The position numbers were made by a program, and so were the translations under genes. From the NCBI RefSeq assembly GCF_006352025.1, contig NZ_CP040936.1, positions 4,280,001 through 4,344,000 of the forward strand: 64,000 nt of DNA. Reading direction: 5' to 3'. The notes beneath the pieces were generated by a model. That model saw only the letters and a program-made list of their open reading frames with translations. It searched no databases and had not been told where the DNA came from. Below are positions 15,026 through 23,397 of this stretch, in pieces. Each line of letters begins with the position of its first letter. Position 1 is the first letter of the stretch. The stretch comes from Hymenobacter sp. DG01. Lineage in GTDB: Bacteria; Bacteroidota; Bacteroidia; Cytophagales; Hymenobacteraceae.

Positions 15026-15964
15026 CTACCGCGCCAGCTCAGAACGAGTTTCGGTGAGGTGCAGGAACGTGTCTTCGAGGCTGGGCTGCTCCAGGTGCAG
15101 CCCGTACAGAGGTTGCCCGGCGGCGGTAATGGCGGCCGCTACCTCGGCGGTGTGCTCCCGCGAAACCCAGGGCAGCCAGAGGGTGCCTGGTCCGACCGGA
15201 GTGGCGCCTTCCAGCAGGCGGGGCAACAGGTTGCGGCAGGTATCGGCGTCCTGGGTTTCCAGCACCAGGCGGGCCCGGCCGGTTTGCAGGCGCTGCAGGT
15301 CTGGCAGGCTGCCCTGAAACACCAGCTTGCCCTGCTGAATCACGCCTACGTGGGTAGCCACCTTCTCAATTTCGTTGATGAGGTGGCTGCTGACCACAAT
15401 GGTTTTGCCGTGCTCCTGGCGCAGGTGCCGCATCAGCTCCCGCATTTCAATGATACCGTTGGGGTCAAGGCCATTGGTAGGCTCATCCAGCAGCAACAGA
15501 TCGGGGTCAGAAAGCAGGGCAATAGCCAGGCCCAGGCGCTGCCGCATACCCAGGGAGTATTCACGGGCCGGGCGGTGGGCATTGTCTGAGAGGCCCACCA
15601 GGGCCAGCACCTCGGCGGTGCGGTGGACCGCTACCCCGCGCAGGCGGCGGGTAGCTTCCACGTTTTCGCGGCCTGTAAGGTGGTCGTAGAGAGAGGGGTT
15701 TTCGATGAGGGCACCCACCCGGCCGAGCAGGGCCACCCGATGCTGGGCCAGATCATGCCCGAATAGGTGTACTGAGCCGCTGGCCGGCCGCAGCAGGCCC
15801 AGCAGCAGGCGCATGGTAGTGCTTTTGCCGGCCCCGTTCGGCCCCAGAAAACCATAGATGCTGCCCGGCTCTACCCGCAGGTTTACATCGTGCAGAATGG
15901 GCCGCTTCCCGAAGCTGAAGTGCAGGCCGTGGGTTGTAAGCAGGGCAGGAGAAGATGGGGTCAT
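15026..15964 (-). CDS. ABC transporter ATP-binding protein
   Basis: The 312-residue ATPase has the Walker A motif GFLGPNGAGKSTT at about residues 38-50, the Q-loop region ALIENPSLYDHLTG, a signature YSLGMRQRLGLA, Walker B LLLLDEPTNGLDP and the H-loop VVSSHLINEIEK. The long C-terminal extension after the core domain is typical of the BcrA/CcmA drug and lantibiotic exporter group. Together with the permease it forms a two-component ABC-2 exporter. It is the first gene of the minus-strand operon; its promoter has an exact TAGGTTTG -7 box with the shared GGTTGGTTGA motif 29 nt upstream, and it diverges from the second kinase. Confidence 0.93.
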   Translation of the reverse strand: MTPSSPALLTTHGLHFSFGKRPILHDVNLRVEPGSIYGFLGPNGAGKSTTMRLLLGLLRPASGSVHLFGHDLAQHRVALLGRVGALIENPSLYDHLTGRENVEATRRLRGVAVHRTAEVLALVGLSDNAHRPAREYSLGMRQRLGLAIALLSDPDLLLLDEPTNGLDPNGIIEMRELMRHLRQEHGKTIVVSSHLINEIEKVATHVGVIQQGKLVFQGSLPDLQRLQTGRARLVLETQDADTCRNLLPRLLEGATPVGPGTLWLPWVSREHTAEVAAAITAAGQPLYGLHLEQPSLEDTFLHLTETRSELAR

Positions 15965-15990
15965 AGGAGTGGCTGGAAGAAAGACGTCAG

Positions 15991-16037
15991 CAAACCTAGG
16001 ATACCTGCTATACCGTGGTGGTACTATTCAACCAACC
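15991..16037 (-). promoter_or_regulatory. Shared operator and -7 box, ABC transporter promoter
   Basis: On the minus strand GGTTGGTTGAATA (16037-16025) lies upstream of TAGGTTTG (15998-15991), an exact TAnnTTTG box; 29 nt separate GGTTGGTTGA from the box. A GTTACGGG copy lies 20 nt further upstream. This is the best-preserved of the three shared promoters. Confidence 0.65.
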
Positions 16038-16204
16038 TGCCGGCCGTTTCCCGTAACAAGCGCTTTTGGTAGCCCAACCCCGCCCAAGGCGCCTTAAACC
16101 AGCTGCCGTAGGGTTGAGCGCAGTAGCAGGGGCGTTGGTGGGCGCCGGTGCGGAGTTCATTGAAAAGAAGGACGTTTTGGACCCCCAAAGGCGTATGTTT
16201 AAGC

Positions 16205-17473
16205 ATGGAAGTCCCTCTTTCGCCCAGTGCTGCCCCCGTCATGGAAGAACGAGCCGCGCCCCGGCCGGGCCGGCGGAACTGGCTGCGGCTTATGCTCTGG
16301 CCTGCTACCTGGTCCGCAGCGTCGGAGCATAGCCCCATTCCGCGCTCGGTGCATGTGCTGCTCTGGCTCTGGCTGTTTGCCCTCGATGCGCTGAAGCTGG
16401 GCAACGCCCTATCCATGCTTCCTCACTGGCCGGCCACGGCGGCCGAATGGCAACCCATGCTACCCCTGCTGGGGCGCCTGCTGCTGGAGGATGCGTGCGG
16501 AGCCCTGCTGTTCTACCTGACCTGGCGCTGGCTGATTCCGCGGACCCTGGGCCGGGCCCGGATAGGGCAGTACGTGGCGCTGGCTACCCTGCTGGTACTG
16601 CCCTATGCCACGCTGGTGGGGTGGGGCACTACCCAGGCCTTACGCAAGAGCACGCAAATTTCAGCGTACCGGGTGCCGGCCACGGCCGACAAGCAGAAGG
16701 CAGTAGCTGAGGCTGTAAAAGCACACGAGGAAAAGCCCCCGATGCCGGAGTCGTGGATGCGCATCATCAGCGCCGGCATTATTGGGGTGTTTATTGTAGG
16801 AAGCAGCTCGGCCCTGCGCATCACCGGCGACTACATCCGGGGGCAGCGCAACCGCCGCGAAATGGAGCGCCAGCAGCTGCTTACGGAGCTGGCCATGCTC
16901 AAAACCCAGATCAACCCGCACTTCCTCTTCAACACGCTCAACAACATTTACTCCCTTACCAGCCGCAAATCGGACAAGGCCCCTGAAGCCGTGCTGCGCT
17001 TGGCCGAAATCATGCGCTACCTGCTGTATGAGAGCAGCACCGATACCGTGCCGCTAAGCCGGGAGCTGGCCCATTTGCGCAGCTTTCTGGACCTGCAGCG
17101 CCTACGCCTGCCGGCCTCGGCCCAGGAGGCCATTCAGCTGGAGGTGAGTGGCACCTCGCCCGAGTGCGTCCACCCGGTTGCGCCCCTGCTGCTACTACCC
17201 CTGGTAGAAAACGCCTTCAAGCACGGCGACCTGACCGCCCGGCCCGTGGCCGTGCACATTTCCCTGGTGCTGGCCCCCGACGGGCTGCTGCGCTTCTCGG
17301 TGCTCAACCACGTAGCCCCCGCCGATGCCGAGCGGGAGTTGCCCCGGCAGCCCGGCGGGGTCGGCCTCGTGAACCTGCGCCGCCGCCTGGAGCTGCTCTA
17401 CCCCGGCCGCTACGCCCTGGATGTGCAAACCCCGCCCGGCCGGCACTTGGTTACCCTGGTGCTGTTGGGGTAG
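16205..17473 (+). CDS. LytS/YehU-type sensor histidine kinase 2
   Basis: The 422-residue protein has four membrane helices (VLLWLWLFALDALKLGN, ALLFYLTWRWLIP, QYVALATLLVLPYATLVGW, MRIISAGIIGVFIVG) with a charged loop between the third and fourth, then a coiled-coil and a PF06580 kinase core: QINPHFLFNTLNNIYSL with the phospho-acceptor His at about residue 239, LLLLPLVENAFKHG, and GGVGLVNLRRRLELLYP. ATG 16205 follows a TATGTTTA box; the ORF start at 16148 is less likely. It resembles kinase 1 closely in the catalytic half but has a longer periplasmic or cytoplasmic loop. Its regulator follows after a 450-nt gap filled by an inverted-repeat element. Confidence 0.9.
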   Translation: MEVPLSPSAAPVMEERAAPRPGRRNWLRLMLWPATWSAASEHSPIPRSVHVLLWLWLFALDALKLGNALSMLPHWPATAAEWQPMLPLLGRLLLEDACGALLFYLTWRWLIPRTLGRARIGQYVALATLLVLPYATLVGWGTTQALRKSTQISAYRVPATADKQKAVAEAVKAHEEKPPMPESWMRIISAGIIGVFIVGSSSALRITGDYIRGQRNRREMERQQLLTELAMLKTQINPHFLFNTLNNIYSLTSRKSDKAPEAVLRLAEIMRYLLYESSTDTVPLSRELAHLRSFLDLQRLRLPASAQEAIQLEVSGTSPECVHPVAPLLLLPLVENAFKHGDLTARPVAVHISLVLAPDGLLRFSVLNHVAPADAERELPRQPGGVGLVNLRRRLELLYPGRYALDVQTPPGRHLVTLVLLG

Positions 17474-17478
17474 GGGAT

Positions 17479-17920
17479 TTTTTAGGGTAGGAGGGTGTGA
17501 GGGTAGGAGTTTAGGAGGGGTGATGGGAGGAAAGGGATAAACGGACTGGTTGCAACCTTAGGCAGCTTCGCCGTTAGAGTTGCTTGGGCCAGCCTCACAG
17601 TTCCTGCAGGTGTAATGGCTCGTGGTTTTTTCCGTTCTTTCTGCTCCTCAGTAAATTCAGCTCAACGCCTCCTACCCCTGCCTGAGGCCGGAAGTATTTC
17701 TGCCCATGCCGTTGCGACTCACCAAGAGTCGCTGCAGTAGCAAAGCCAAGCAAAGTGTCGGTTTCAATTCCGGAGCGGGGTAGGGACTCCCCGGGCGGCT
17801 CCCGACTTGCCTTACTTCCCGTCGGGCAGTGGAAGCCAGAAATGTGCCGCTAGTCCTGTTTACCTCATCACCTTCTCACCTCTCCTAAACTCCTACCCTC
17901 ACACCCTCCTACCCTAAAAA
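17479..17920. mobile_element. MITE-like inverted-repeat element between kinase 2 and regulator 2
   Basis: A perfect 39-nt terminal inverted repeat (17479-17517, beginning TTTTTAGGGTAGGAGGGTGT, and 17882-17920) encloses 364 nt that encodes no ORF. The arms begin 5 nt after the kinase stop and end 3 nt before the regulator ATG, so the element occupies the entire gap. Inside are a GCGACTC/GAGTCGC hairpin (17714-17732) and a CCCGAC/GTCGGG hairpin (17801-17826). No transposase is present, so it would be non-autonomous. No clear target-site duplication is seen. An alternative is a long-range RNA hairpin joining the two cistrons. Confidence 0.65.
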
Positions 17921-17923
17921 CCC

Positions 17924-18652
17924 ATGACCTGTGCTATCCTCGATGATGAGCCCCTGGCGCTGGACCTGCTGGCCGACTATTGTACCCAGGTGCCAGGCCT
18001 GGAGCTGAAGGGGCAGTTTGACGATGCCCTGGCCGGCTTGGCCTTTCTGCAGGATAATCCCGTGGATGTGGTGTTTCTGGACATTCACATGCCCCGCCTT
18101 ACGGGTCTGCAGTTGGCCCAGCTGCTGCCGCAGCCCGGGCCACGCATCGTCTTCACCACTGCCTACGACCAGTACGCCGTGCGCAGCTACGAGCTTAACG
18201 CTGCCGATTACCTGCTGAAGCCCATTGCCTTCGAGCGGTTTGTGCAGGCCGTGCAGAAAGTGCGGCAGCAGCTGAGCGCAGCCCCTGTGGCATCCTCCGT
18301 TGCCCACGCCGCTGAGGCACCACCCACCGCGCCGGATGCCATGTTCGTTAAAAACGAGCACCGGCTGCAGCGCGTCGCCTTCGACGACATCCTGTACATC
18401 GAGGGCATGAAGGAATACCTCATGATTTATACCACCACTGGCAAGGTGCTCACCCTGCAGTCGTTCCGGCGGGTAGAGGAGGTGCTGCCACCCGAGCGGT
18501 TTGCCCGCATCCACAAATCGTACCTGGTGGCCCTAAGCCGCATTGAGCACGTAGAGCGCGGCAAGGTGCAGGTGGCCGGCCGCCTGCTGCCCATCGGCGA
18601 CACCTACCGCGACTCGTTCAACGCCCTCATCAAAGCCTACAACCAGCTATAG
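17924..18652 (+). CDS. LytTR-family response regulator 2
   Basis: The 242-residue protein is a receiver plus LytTR DNA-binding regulator: AILDDEPLALDLL acidic residues, phospho-acceptor Asp at about residue 53 in VFLDIHMPRLTG, the conserved Lys in DYLLKPIAFERF, and a LytTR domain from about 145 onward (FDDILYIEGMKEYLMIYT, RIHKSYLVALSRIEHVERG). It is highly similar to regulator 1, including the DNA-binding half, so both could recognise the same site. It belongs with kinase 2, from which it is separated by the inverted-repeat element; how it is transcribed through that element is unclear. Confidence 0.92.
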   Translation: MTCAILDDEPLALDLLADYCTQVPGLELKGQFDDALAGLAFLQDNPVDVVFLDIHMPRLTGLQLAQLLPQPGPRIVFTTAYDQYAVRSYELNAADYLLKPIAFERFVQAVQKVRQQLSAAPVASSVAHAAEAPPTAPDAMFVKNEHRLQRVAFDDILYIEGMKEYLMIYTTTGKVLTLQSFRRVEEVLPPERFARIHKSYLVALSRIEHVERGKVQVAGRLLPIGDTYRDSFNALIKAYNQL

Positions 18653-18673
18653 CGCGTTGGAGCCGCGGTGGCT

Positions 18674-19075
18674 TTAGCTAACGGAGCGCAGCCACTGGCC
18701 GGCCTCCGCCGGGTTGTCGAAAATCCGGGCCTCGAAGGCCGTGAGCAGGCTGGAGAAGCTGTCGGCGGAACTTTGGGCCAGCGTTTCGGGGCTAGTTACC
18801 ATGGCAAAGTACCGCAGCCCGGCCTGGGCCGCGCTGGGCGCCCACTCGTTTACCACCCACTCCAGGGAATGGTCCCAGGGGCCGCGCACGGCGCGGGTAT
18901 CGTTGAGCACGCACGCGAAGCCCGCCTGGGCCAGGGCGGCGGTGTAAGCCCGGGCCCCAGCCTGCACGTTGGCGGCCGTGAGGTAGCCCTGCCACTGTAC
19001 GGCTATCCAGCGGTTTTCGTAATCCGTGTCTATGGTGAGAAACACCCGGCCCAGTGAAGACGTTAGTTCCTGCAT
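18674..19075 (-). CDS. Small SpoIIAA-like/STAS-type protein A
   Basis: This 133-residue cytoplasmic protein has no signal peptide or membrane helix. Its pattern (short strands such as VFLTIDTDYENRWIAVQWQG, then ACVLNDTRAVRGPWDHSLEW and GLRYFAMVTSPETLAQSS) resembles the SpoIIAA-like/STAS fold proteins common in Hymenobacter, with an N-D-T/S-R motif at the end of the second strand. It shares layout and motifs with its neighbour at 19165-19563, so the two are paralogues. STAS domains act in regulatory protein interactions; the partner is unknown, although a large PAS kinase is divergent next door. Family assignment is by pattern only. Confidence 0.6.
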   Translation of the reverse strand: MQELTSSLGRVFLTIDTDYENRWIAVQWQGYLTAANVQAGARAYTAALAQAGFACVLNDTRAVRGPWDHSLEWVVNEWAPSAAQAGLRYFAMVTSPETLAQSSADSFSSLLTAFEARIFDNPAEAGQWLRSVS

Positions 19076-19164
19076 TCGAATCAGATAAAGGTGCTGAGTA
19101 AAGTACGGCTGCTCTTGCCAAAGCGCAAGCCTGGCCAGGTAACAAGGGGGTAGGCGTGCATCAG

Positions 19165-19563
19165 TTAAGCGCAGGCCCAGGCGCGGGCAGTTGGTAGGTC
19201 AGTGAAGGCTTGTACCTCGAAGGCTAAATCGGGGGTAGCCTCCTGGTACATGGAGCCGATCAGCATGCGGTTCAGGGTTTCCTGCGACTCCAGGCGGGCA
19301 AAGCGCCTGATGCCCAGGGCCACCATAGCCGGCAGCACCTCCTGGGCCACCCACTCCAGGTCAACGGGCCGCACCGCCCCCAACCGGCTGTCGTTGGCAA
19401 TCCAGCCCCTCGCGCCGTGCTGCCGCGCCAGCTCCAGAGCTTCCGTGATATAACGGCGAAAGTTGGAGCTGCTGGTAAACCCGAGCCACTCGGTTTCCAG
19501 CGCAGAGTGCAGCCCTGTGTGCAGGTGTAGTACCAGGGAGGGGTAAGAAGTAAGAACAGCCAT
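19165..19563 (-). CDS. Small SpoIIAA-like/STAS-type protein B
   Basis: The 132-residue protein is a paralogue of the 18674-19075 product, with matching landmarks: ALETEWLGFTSSSNFRRYIT, GARGWIANDSRLGAVRPVDLEW and GIRRFARLESQETLNRM. The N-D-S/T-R motif in the middle is shared. ATG 19563 is chosen because the upstream 20 codons of the open frame do not resemble the paralogue. The 89-nt gap between the two genes allows co-transcription, with this gene first. The 367-nt divergent region between this gene and the kinase at 19931 contains no further gene; a GACCTTTG box near 19744 is a weak candidate promoter for the kinase. Confidence 0.6.
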   Translation of the reverse strand: MAVLTSYPSLVLHLHTGLHSALETEWLGFTSSSNFRRYITEALELARQHGARGWIANDSRLGAVRPVDLEWVAQEVLPAMVALGIRRFARLESQETLNRMLIGSMYQEATPDLAFEVQAFTDLPTARAWACA

Positions 19564-19930
19564 GCAAAAGCAAGTAAAGAAACGGGGCGCGCCCGGCCTA
19601 TCGTGAGGTCCGGCGCCGCGCACTTACTGCTACGGCGCGGTACGCTTTATACGCAGGCACTGCCCCCGAAGGCGAAAAGAATCCCAGCCAGTGCTTGGCG
19701 GCCCCGCGTTGCATGCTATGCCTTTGGGCAGGTGGCCGGCCCCGACCTTTGTAACGTGCAGCCCCCGTGTATAGCGGCAGAATACTACCTTAGCCTACCC
19801 GCCGTGGGTAGCCGGAGGTGGCCCGGCCGCAGTTTGGCCGAAATCAGGCGGCCGGGCGCCGGGGCCGCTCCCATACTACATAGCCCCGCCGCCTGCCCTC
19901 GCCCGTATTGTTTGCCCGTCCTCTGTTTCG

Positions 19931-22900
19931 ATGCTTGCCCTGCCTGATTCCGTTTCCGCCCCCGACCTGCTGCACGATGCGCTGGACCTCTCGCTCACGC
20001 CGCTGGCGTTGCTGCGTCCGGCCTATGCTGCCACGGGCGAGCTAACGGATTTTTATCTGGAGTACCTGAACCCGGCCAGCCAGCGGGCCACGGGCCTACC
20101 CCAGCGGCCGCCTCAAACCCTGGCTACCTACTTCCTGACCATCGAGGCCACCGGTACGCTGCCGTTTCTGCGGCAGGTGTTCGAAACCGGCGAGGCCGGC
20201 CAGCACGAGGTCAGCTACCAGGACCCCAGCCTCAATGTAAAGCTCCGGCTAACCGCCCGCCGCCGTGGCAGCCTGCTGATTGTTGCCTTCACTGAACCCT
20301 CTGGTACCGACCGCTCCGCCGTAGAGCAAGCCCTGCGCGAAAGCCGGGGCCGCGAGCAGGTAGCCCGGGCCGAGGCGGAAGCGCAACGCCAGCAGCTGCA
20401 GGACCTGTTTATGCAGGCTCCCGCCTGCATTGCCCAGCTGGAGGGCCCCGAACTGGTGTTTACCATGGTAAACCCCCTGTACCAACAGCTGGTAGGTGAG
20501 CGGCCCCTGCTGGGCTTGTCCCTGCGCCAGGCCTGGCCCGAGCTGGCCGGGCAGCCCTTCTATGACCTGCTGGAAAGCGTTTACCGAACCGGCAAAACAG
20601 TGTACGGCACCGAGCAGGTAGCCTACCTGGACCGCACCAACTCCGGCCGGCTGGAGCCCGTGTATTTCAACTTCATCTATGAGCCCGTACGCGCCGCCCC
20701 GGAGCTGATAACGGGCGTAACCATTTTTGCCTACGACGTTACGGAGCAGGTAGTGGCCCGCCAGCAGGTGCAGCGGCTCAACGAGGAGCTGGCCGAGGCC
20801 AATGAGGAGATGCAAGCCGCCAACGAAGAGCTGCAAACCAACAACGTGGCCCTGCAGCAAGCCCAGCAGCAGCTCCGGCAGCTCAACCTCGAGCTGGAGG
20901 CCCGGGTGCTGAGCCGGACCCGCCAGGTGCAGGCCGCCCGGGCGGCCGCCGAAAACCAGCGGGCCCACCTGGAGCGCCTGTTTATGCAGGCCCCGGCCGC
21001 CATCTGCATCCTCACGGGGCCGCAGCTGGTGTTTGAGCTGGTGAACCCGGCCTACCAGCAGCTGTTTCCTAGGCGCGCCCTGCGGGGGCGGCCTCTGCGG
21101 GAGGCTCTGCCCGAAATTACCGACCATGCCGTGTACCACACGCTGGAGCAAGTGTACCAAACCGGCCGGGCCCACGAGGAGCTGGGTATTCTCATTCCGA
21201 TTGAGGGGCCGGATTCCGGCAAGCTGGAGGAACGCTACTTCGACTACGTGCAGCAAGCGTACTACGACGAGCAAGGCCAGATTAAAGGCGTGGTGGTATT
21301 TGCCTTTGAAGTAACGGCGCAAGTAAGGGCCCGCCAGGCCAGCGAGGCAGCTGCCCGCCAGCTGCAGCTTATCACCGACTCGCTGCCCATCCTCATCAGC
21401 TACGTAGATCGGGCCCAAACCTACCAGTTTGCCAATCAGGCCTACGAAACCTGGTTTCAGATCCAGCCTCAGCAGATGCTGGGCCAGCCGGTAATCGAAA
21501 TCATCGGGGAGCAGGCTTATCAGAACGTGCAGGGATACATTCGGCGGGCCCTGGCCGGCGAGCGGCTCGATTTTGAAGCCCGCATGCCTTACCGCAATGG
21601 CTTTACCCGCCACATCCGTACCAGCTACGTGCCCGATGTGCAGGATGGGCAGGTGGCCGGCTTCTACAGTATGGTGCTGGACATTACGGCCCAGGTAGCA
21701 GCCCAGCAGGAGGCCGAGCGCCAGCGCCTGCTGCTGCATACGCTGTTCATGGAGGCCCCGGCCCCCATCGTGATTCTCGACGGCCCGACGTTTGTGTATC
21801 AGCTGGTGAACCCGGCCTACCAGCACATTTTCCCCGAGCGTGAGCTGCTGGGCCGGCCGTTGGTGGAGGCCTTTCCCGAGGTGAAGGATACCTCCTTTAT
21901 TGATATTCTGGAGCAAGTGTACCGCACCGGCGAAGCCTTTGTGGCCCAGGAGCTGCCCCTGATGCTGGCCCGCCACGAGGGCGGCCCTTTAGAGGAAATG
22001 TACTGGACCTTTACCTACCAGGCCCGCCGTAACTTAGAGGGGGCTGTGGACGGAATTCTGGCGTTTGCCCACGAGGTAACCGACCAGGTGCAGGCCCGCC
22101 GGGTAGTAGAGCAAAGCGAGCAGTACGTGCGGGAGCTGGCCGATAATGTGCCGGCCATGATTTGGGTAACCGACCCCGAGGGCAGCTGCACCTACCTCAA
22201 CCAGCAGTGGTTTGCCTACACCGGCCAGACCCGCTCCGAAGCCCTGGGTATGGGCTGGCTCCAGGCCATTCATCCGGAGGATGTAGCCAAAACCACCGAA
22301 GTATTTCTGGAAGCCAACGCCCGGCAAACCTCGTTTACGCTGCTTTACCGGCAGCGCCGCCATGATGGGCAGTACCGCTGGGCCATTGATACCGGTTTGC
22401 CACGCTTCAACGCCCAGGGCGAGTTTGAGGGCCACATCGGAACCGTATTCGACATTCATGAGCAGAAGCAGGCTGAGCAGTCGTTGCGCCGACTGGCCCA
22501 GCAGCTGCGCGCCACCAACCAGCAGCTGGTGCGCACCAACGTGGACCTGGACAACTTCATCTACACCGCCTCTCACGATCTGAAAGCACCCATCACCAAC
22601 ATCGAAGGCCTGGTGGATGCCCTGCAGTCGCAGCTACCCCCCCAGGAGGCCCTAACCCAGCAGGTAGCTCCGCTGCTGACCATGATGAAGGAGTCGGTGG
22701 AGCGCTTTCAACGGACCATCAACCACCTCAGTGATGTAACCAAGCTCCAGAAGGAGTACGGAGAGCCTACCTCGCTCGTGGCCTTACCGCCCGTGGTAAC
22801 CGATGTACTGCTGGATCTGCAGCGGCTGGTGGAGCAGGTAGGGGCCCAGGTAGAGGTGGACGTAGCCGAGTGCCCCAGCGTGTTGTTTTCGGCCAAAAAC

Positions 22901-23242
22901 CTGCGCTCGGTGGTGTACAACCTGCTCAGCAACGCCCTCAAGTATCATCACCCCGGGCGGGTGCCGCGCATCCGGGTATCGTGCCGACAGGAGAGCGGCT
23001 TTACGGTTCTGGTGATAGAAGACAACGGCCTGGGGCTCGAAGCCAGCAAACAGGCGCAGCTTTTTACCATGTTTCGCCGCTTTCATACCCACGTCGAGGG
23101 CTCGGGCATTGGCCTCTACATGGTGAAGCGCAGCGTAGAAAACGCCGGGGGCCGGGTAACCGTGCAGAGCGAGCCCGACCAGGGCTCCGTCTTCTCGGTG
23201 TACTTCCGCAACGCCGCCCCGGAGCCACCAGCCGCCACCTGA
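19931..23242 (+). CDS. Multi-PAS sensor histidine kinase
   Basis: The 1103-residue soluble kinase carries about six PAS-type modules at roughly residues 15-130, 150-275, 345-470, 480-600, 605-735 and 740-860, two joined by a coiled coil (EELAEANEEMQAANEELQTN). Three modules share an almost repeated opening (LFMQAPA..., then a GP-LVF-VNP-YQQ pattern). The catalytic part starts with DNFIYTASHDLKAPITNIEG (phospho-acceptor His), then the N box NLLSNALKYH, G1 VIEDNGLGLE and G2 GSGIGLYMVKRS. No membrane segment is seen. No receiver domain is fused and no response regulator is adjacent, so it is an orphan cytosolic sensor. A perfect hairpin follows the gene. Confidence 0.9.
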   Translation: MLALPDSVSAPDLLHDALDLSLTPLALLRPAYAATGELTDFYLEYLNPASQRATGLPQRPPQTLATYFLTIEATGTLPFLRQVFETGEAGQHEVSYQDPSLNVKLRLTARRRGSLLIVAFTEPSGTDRSAVEQALRESRGREQVARAEAEAQRQQLQDLFMQAPACIAQLEGPELVFTMVNPLYQQLVGERPLLGLSLRQAWPELAGQPFYDLLESVYRTGKTVYGTEQVAYLDRTNSGRLEPVYFNFIYEPVRAAPELITGVTIFAYDVTEQVVARQQVQRLNEELAEANEEMQAANEELQTNNVALQQAQQQLRQLNLELEARVLSRTRQVQAARAAAENQRAHLERLFMQAPAAICILTGPQLVFELVNPAYQQLFPRRALRGRPLREALPEITDHAVYHTLEQVYQTGRAHEELGILIPIEGPDSGKLEERYFDYVQQAYYDEQGQIKGVVVFAFEVTAQVRARQASEAAARQLQLITDSLPILISYVDRAQTYQFANQAYETWFQIQPQQMLGQPVIEIIGEQAYQNVQGYIRRALAGERLDFEARMPYRNGFTRHIRTSYVPDVQDGQVAGFYSMVLDITAQVAAQQEAERQRLLLHTLFMEAPAPIVILDGPTFVYQLVNPAYQHIFPERELLGRPLVEAFPEVKDTSFIDILEQVYRTGEAFVAQELPLMLARHEGGPLEEMYWTFTYQARRNLEGAVDGILAFAHEVTDQVQARRVVEQSEQYVRELADNVPAMIWVTDPEGSCTYLNQQWFAYTGQTRSEALGMGWLQAIHPEDVAKTTEVFLEANARQTSFTLLYRQRRHDGQYRWAIDTGLPRFNAQGEFEGHIGTVFDIHEQKQAEQSLRRLAQQLRATNQQLVRTNVDLDNFIYTASHDLKAPITNIEGLVDALQSQLPPQEALTQQVAPLLTMMKESVERFQRTINHLSDVTKLQKEYGEPTSLVALPPVVTDVLLDLQRLVEQVGAQVEVDVAECPSVLFSAKNLRSVVYNLLSNALKYHHPGRVPRIRVSCRQESGFTVLVIEDNGLGLEASKQAQLFTMFRRFHTHVEGSGIGLYMVKRSVENAGGRVTVQSEPDQGSVFSVYFRNAAPEPPAAT

Positions 23243-23334
23243 GGCGCACCAACGGCTTGTTAGGGTTTAGTTGCTCAGGACCCTTGCTTTGGCCGGTAAA
23301 TCAGCTTCTGCTTTACACAGTAGGCCGTAGCCAA

Positions 23335-23382
23335 AACATGAGAAGGGGCAAGGTCAGCCGTGACCTTGCCCCTTCTCATGTT
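23335..23382. terminator. Perfect 22-bp hairpin between convergent genes
   Basis: AACATGAGAAGGGGCAAGGT... (23335-23356) and its exact reverse complement (23361-23382) flank a GCCG loop between the kinase and the convergent wrbA. No T tract follows; bidirectional termination is likely. Confidence 0.75.
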
Positions 23383-23397
23383 ATGCCCGCTGCAGGC

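Noticed and set aside
20249..21976. 575-codon frame antisense to the PAS kinase
   Set aside because: Antisense shadow; the opposite strand has recognisable PAS and kinase motifs throughout.
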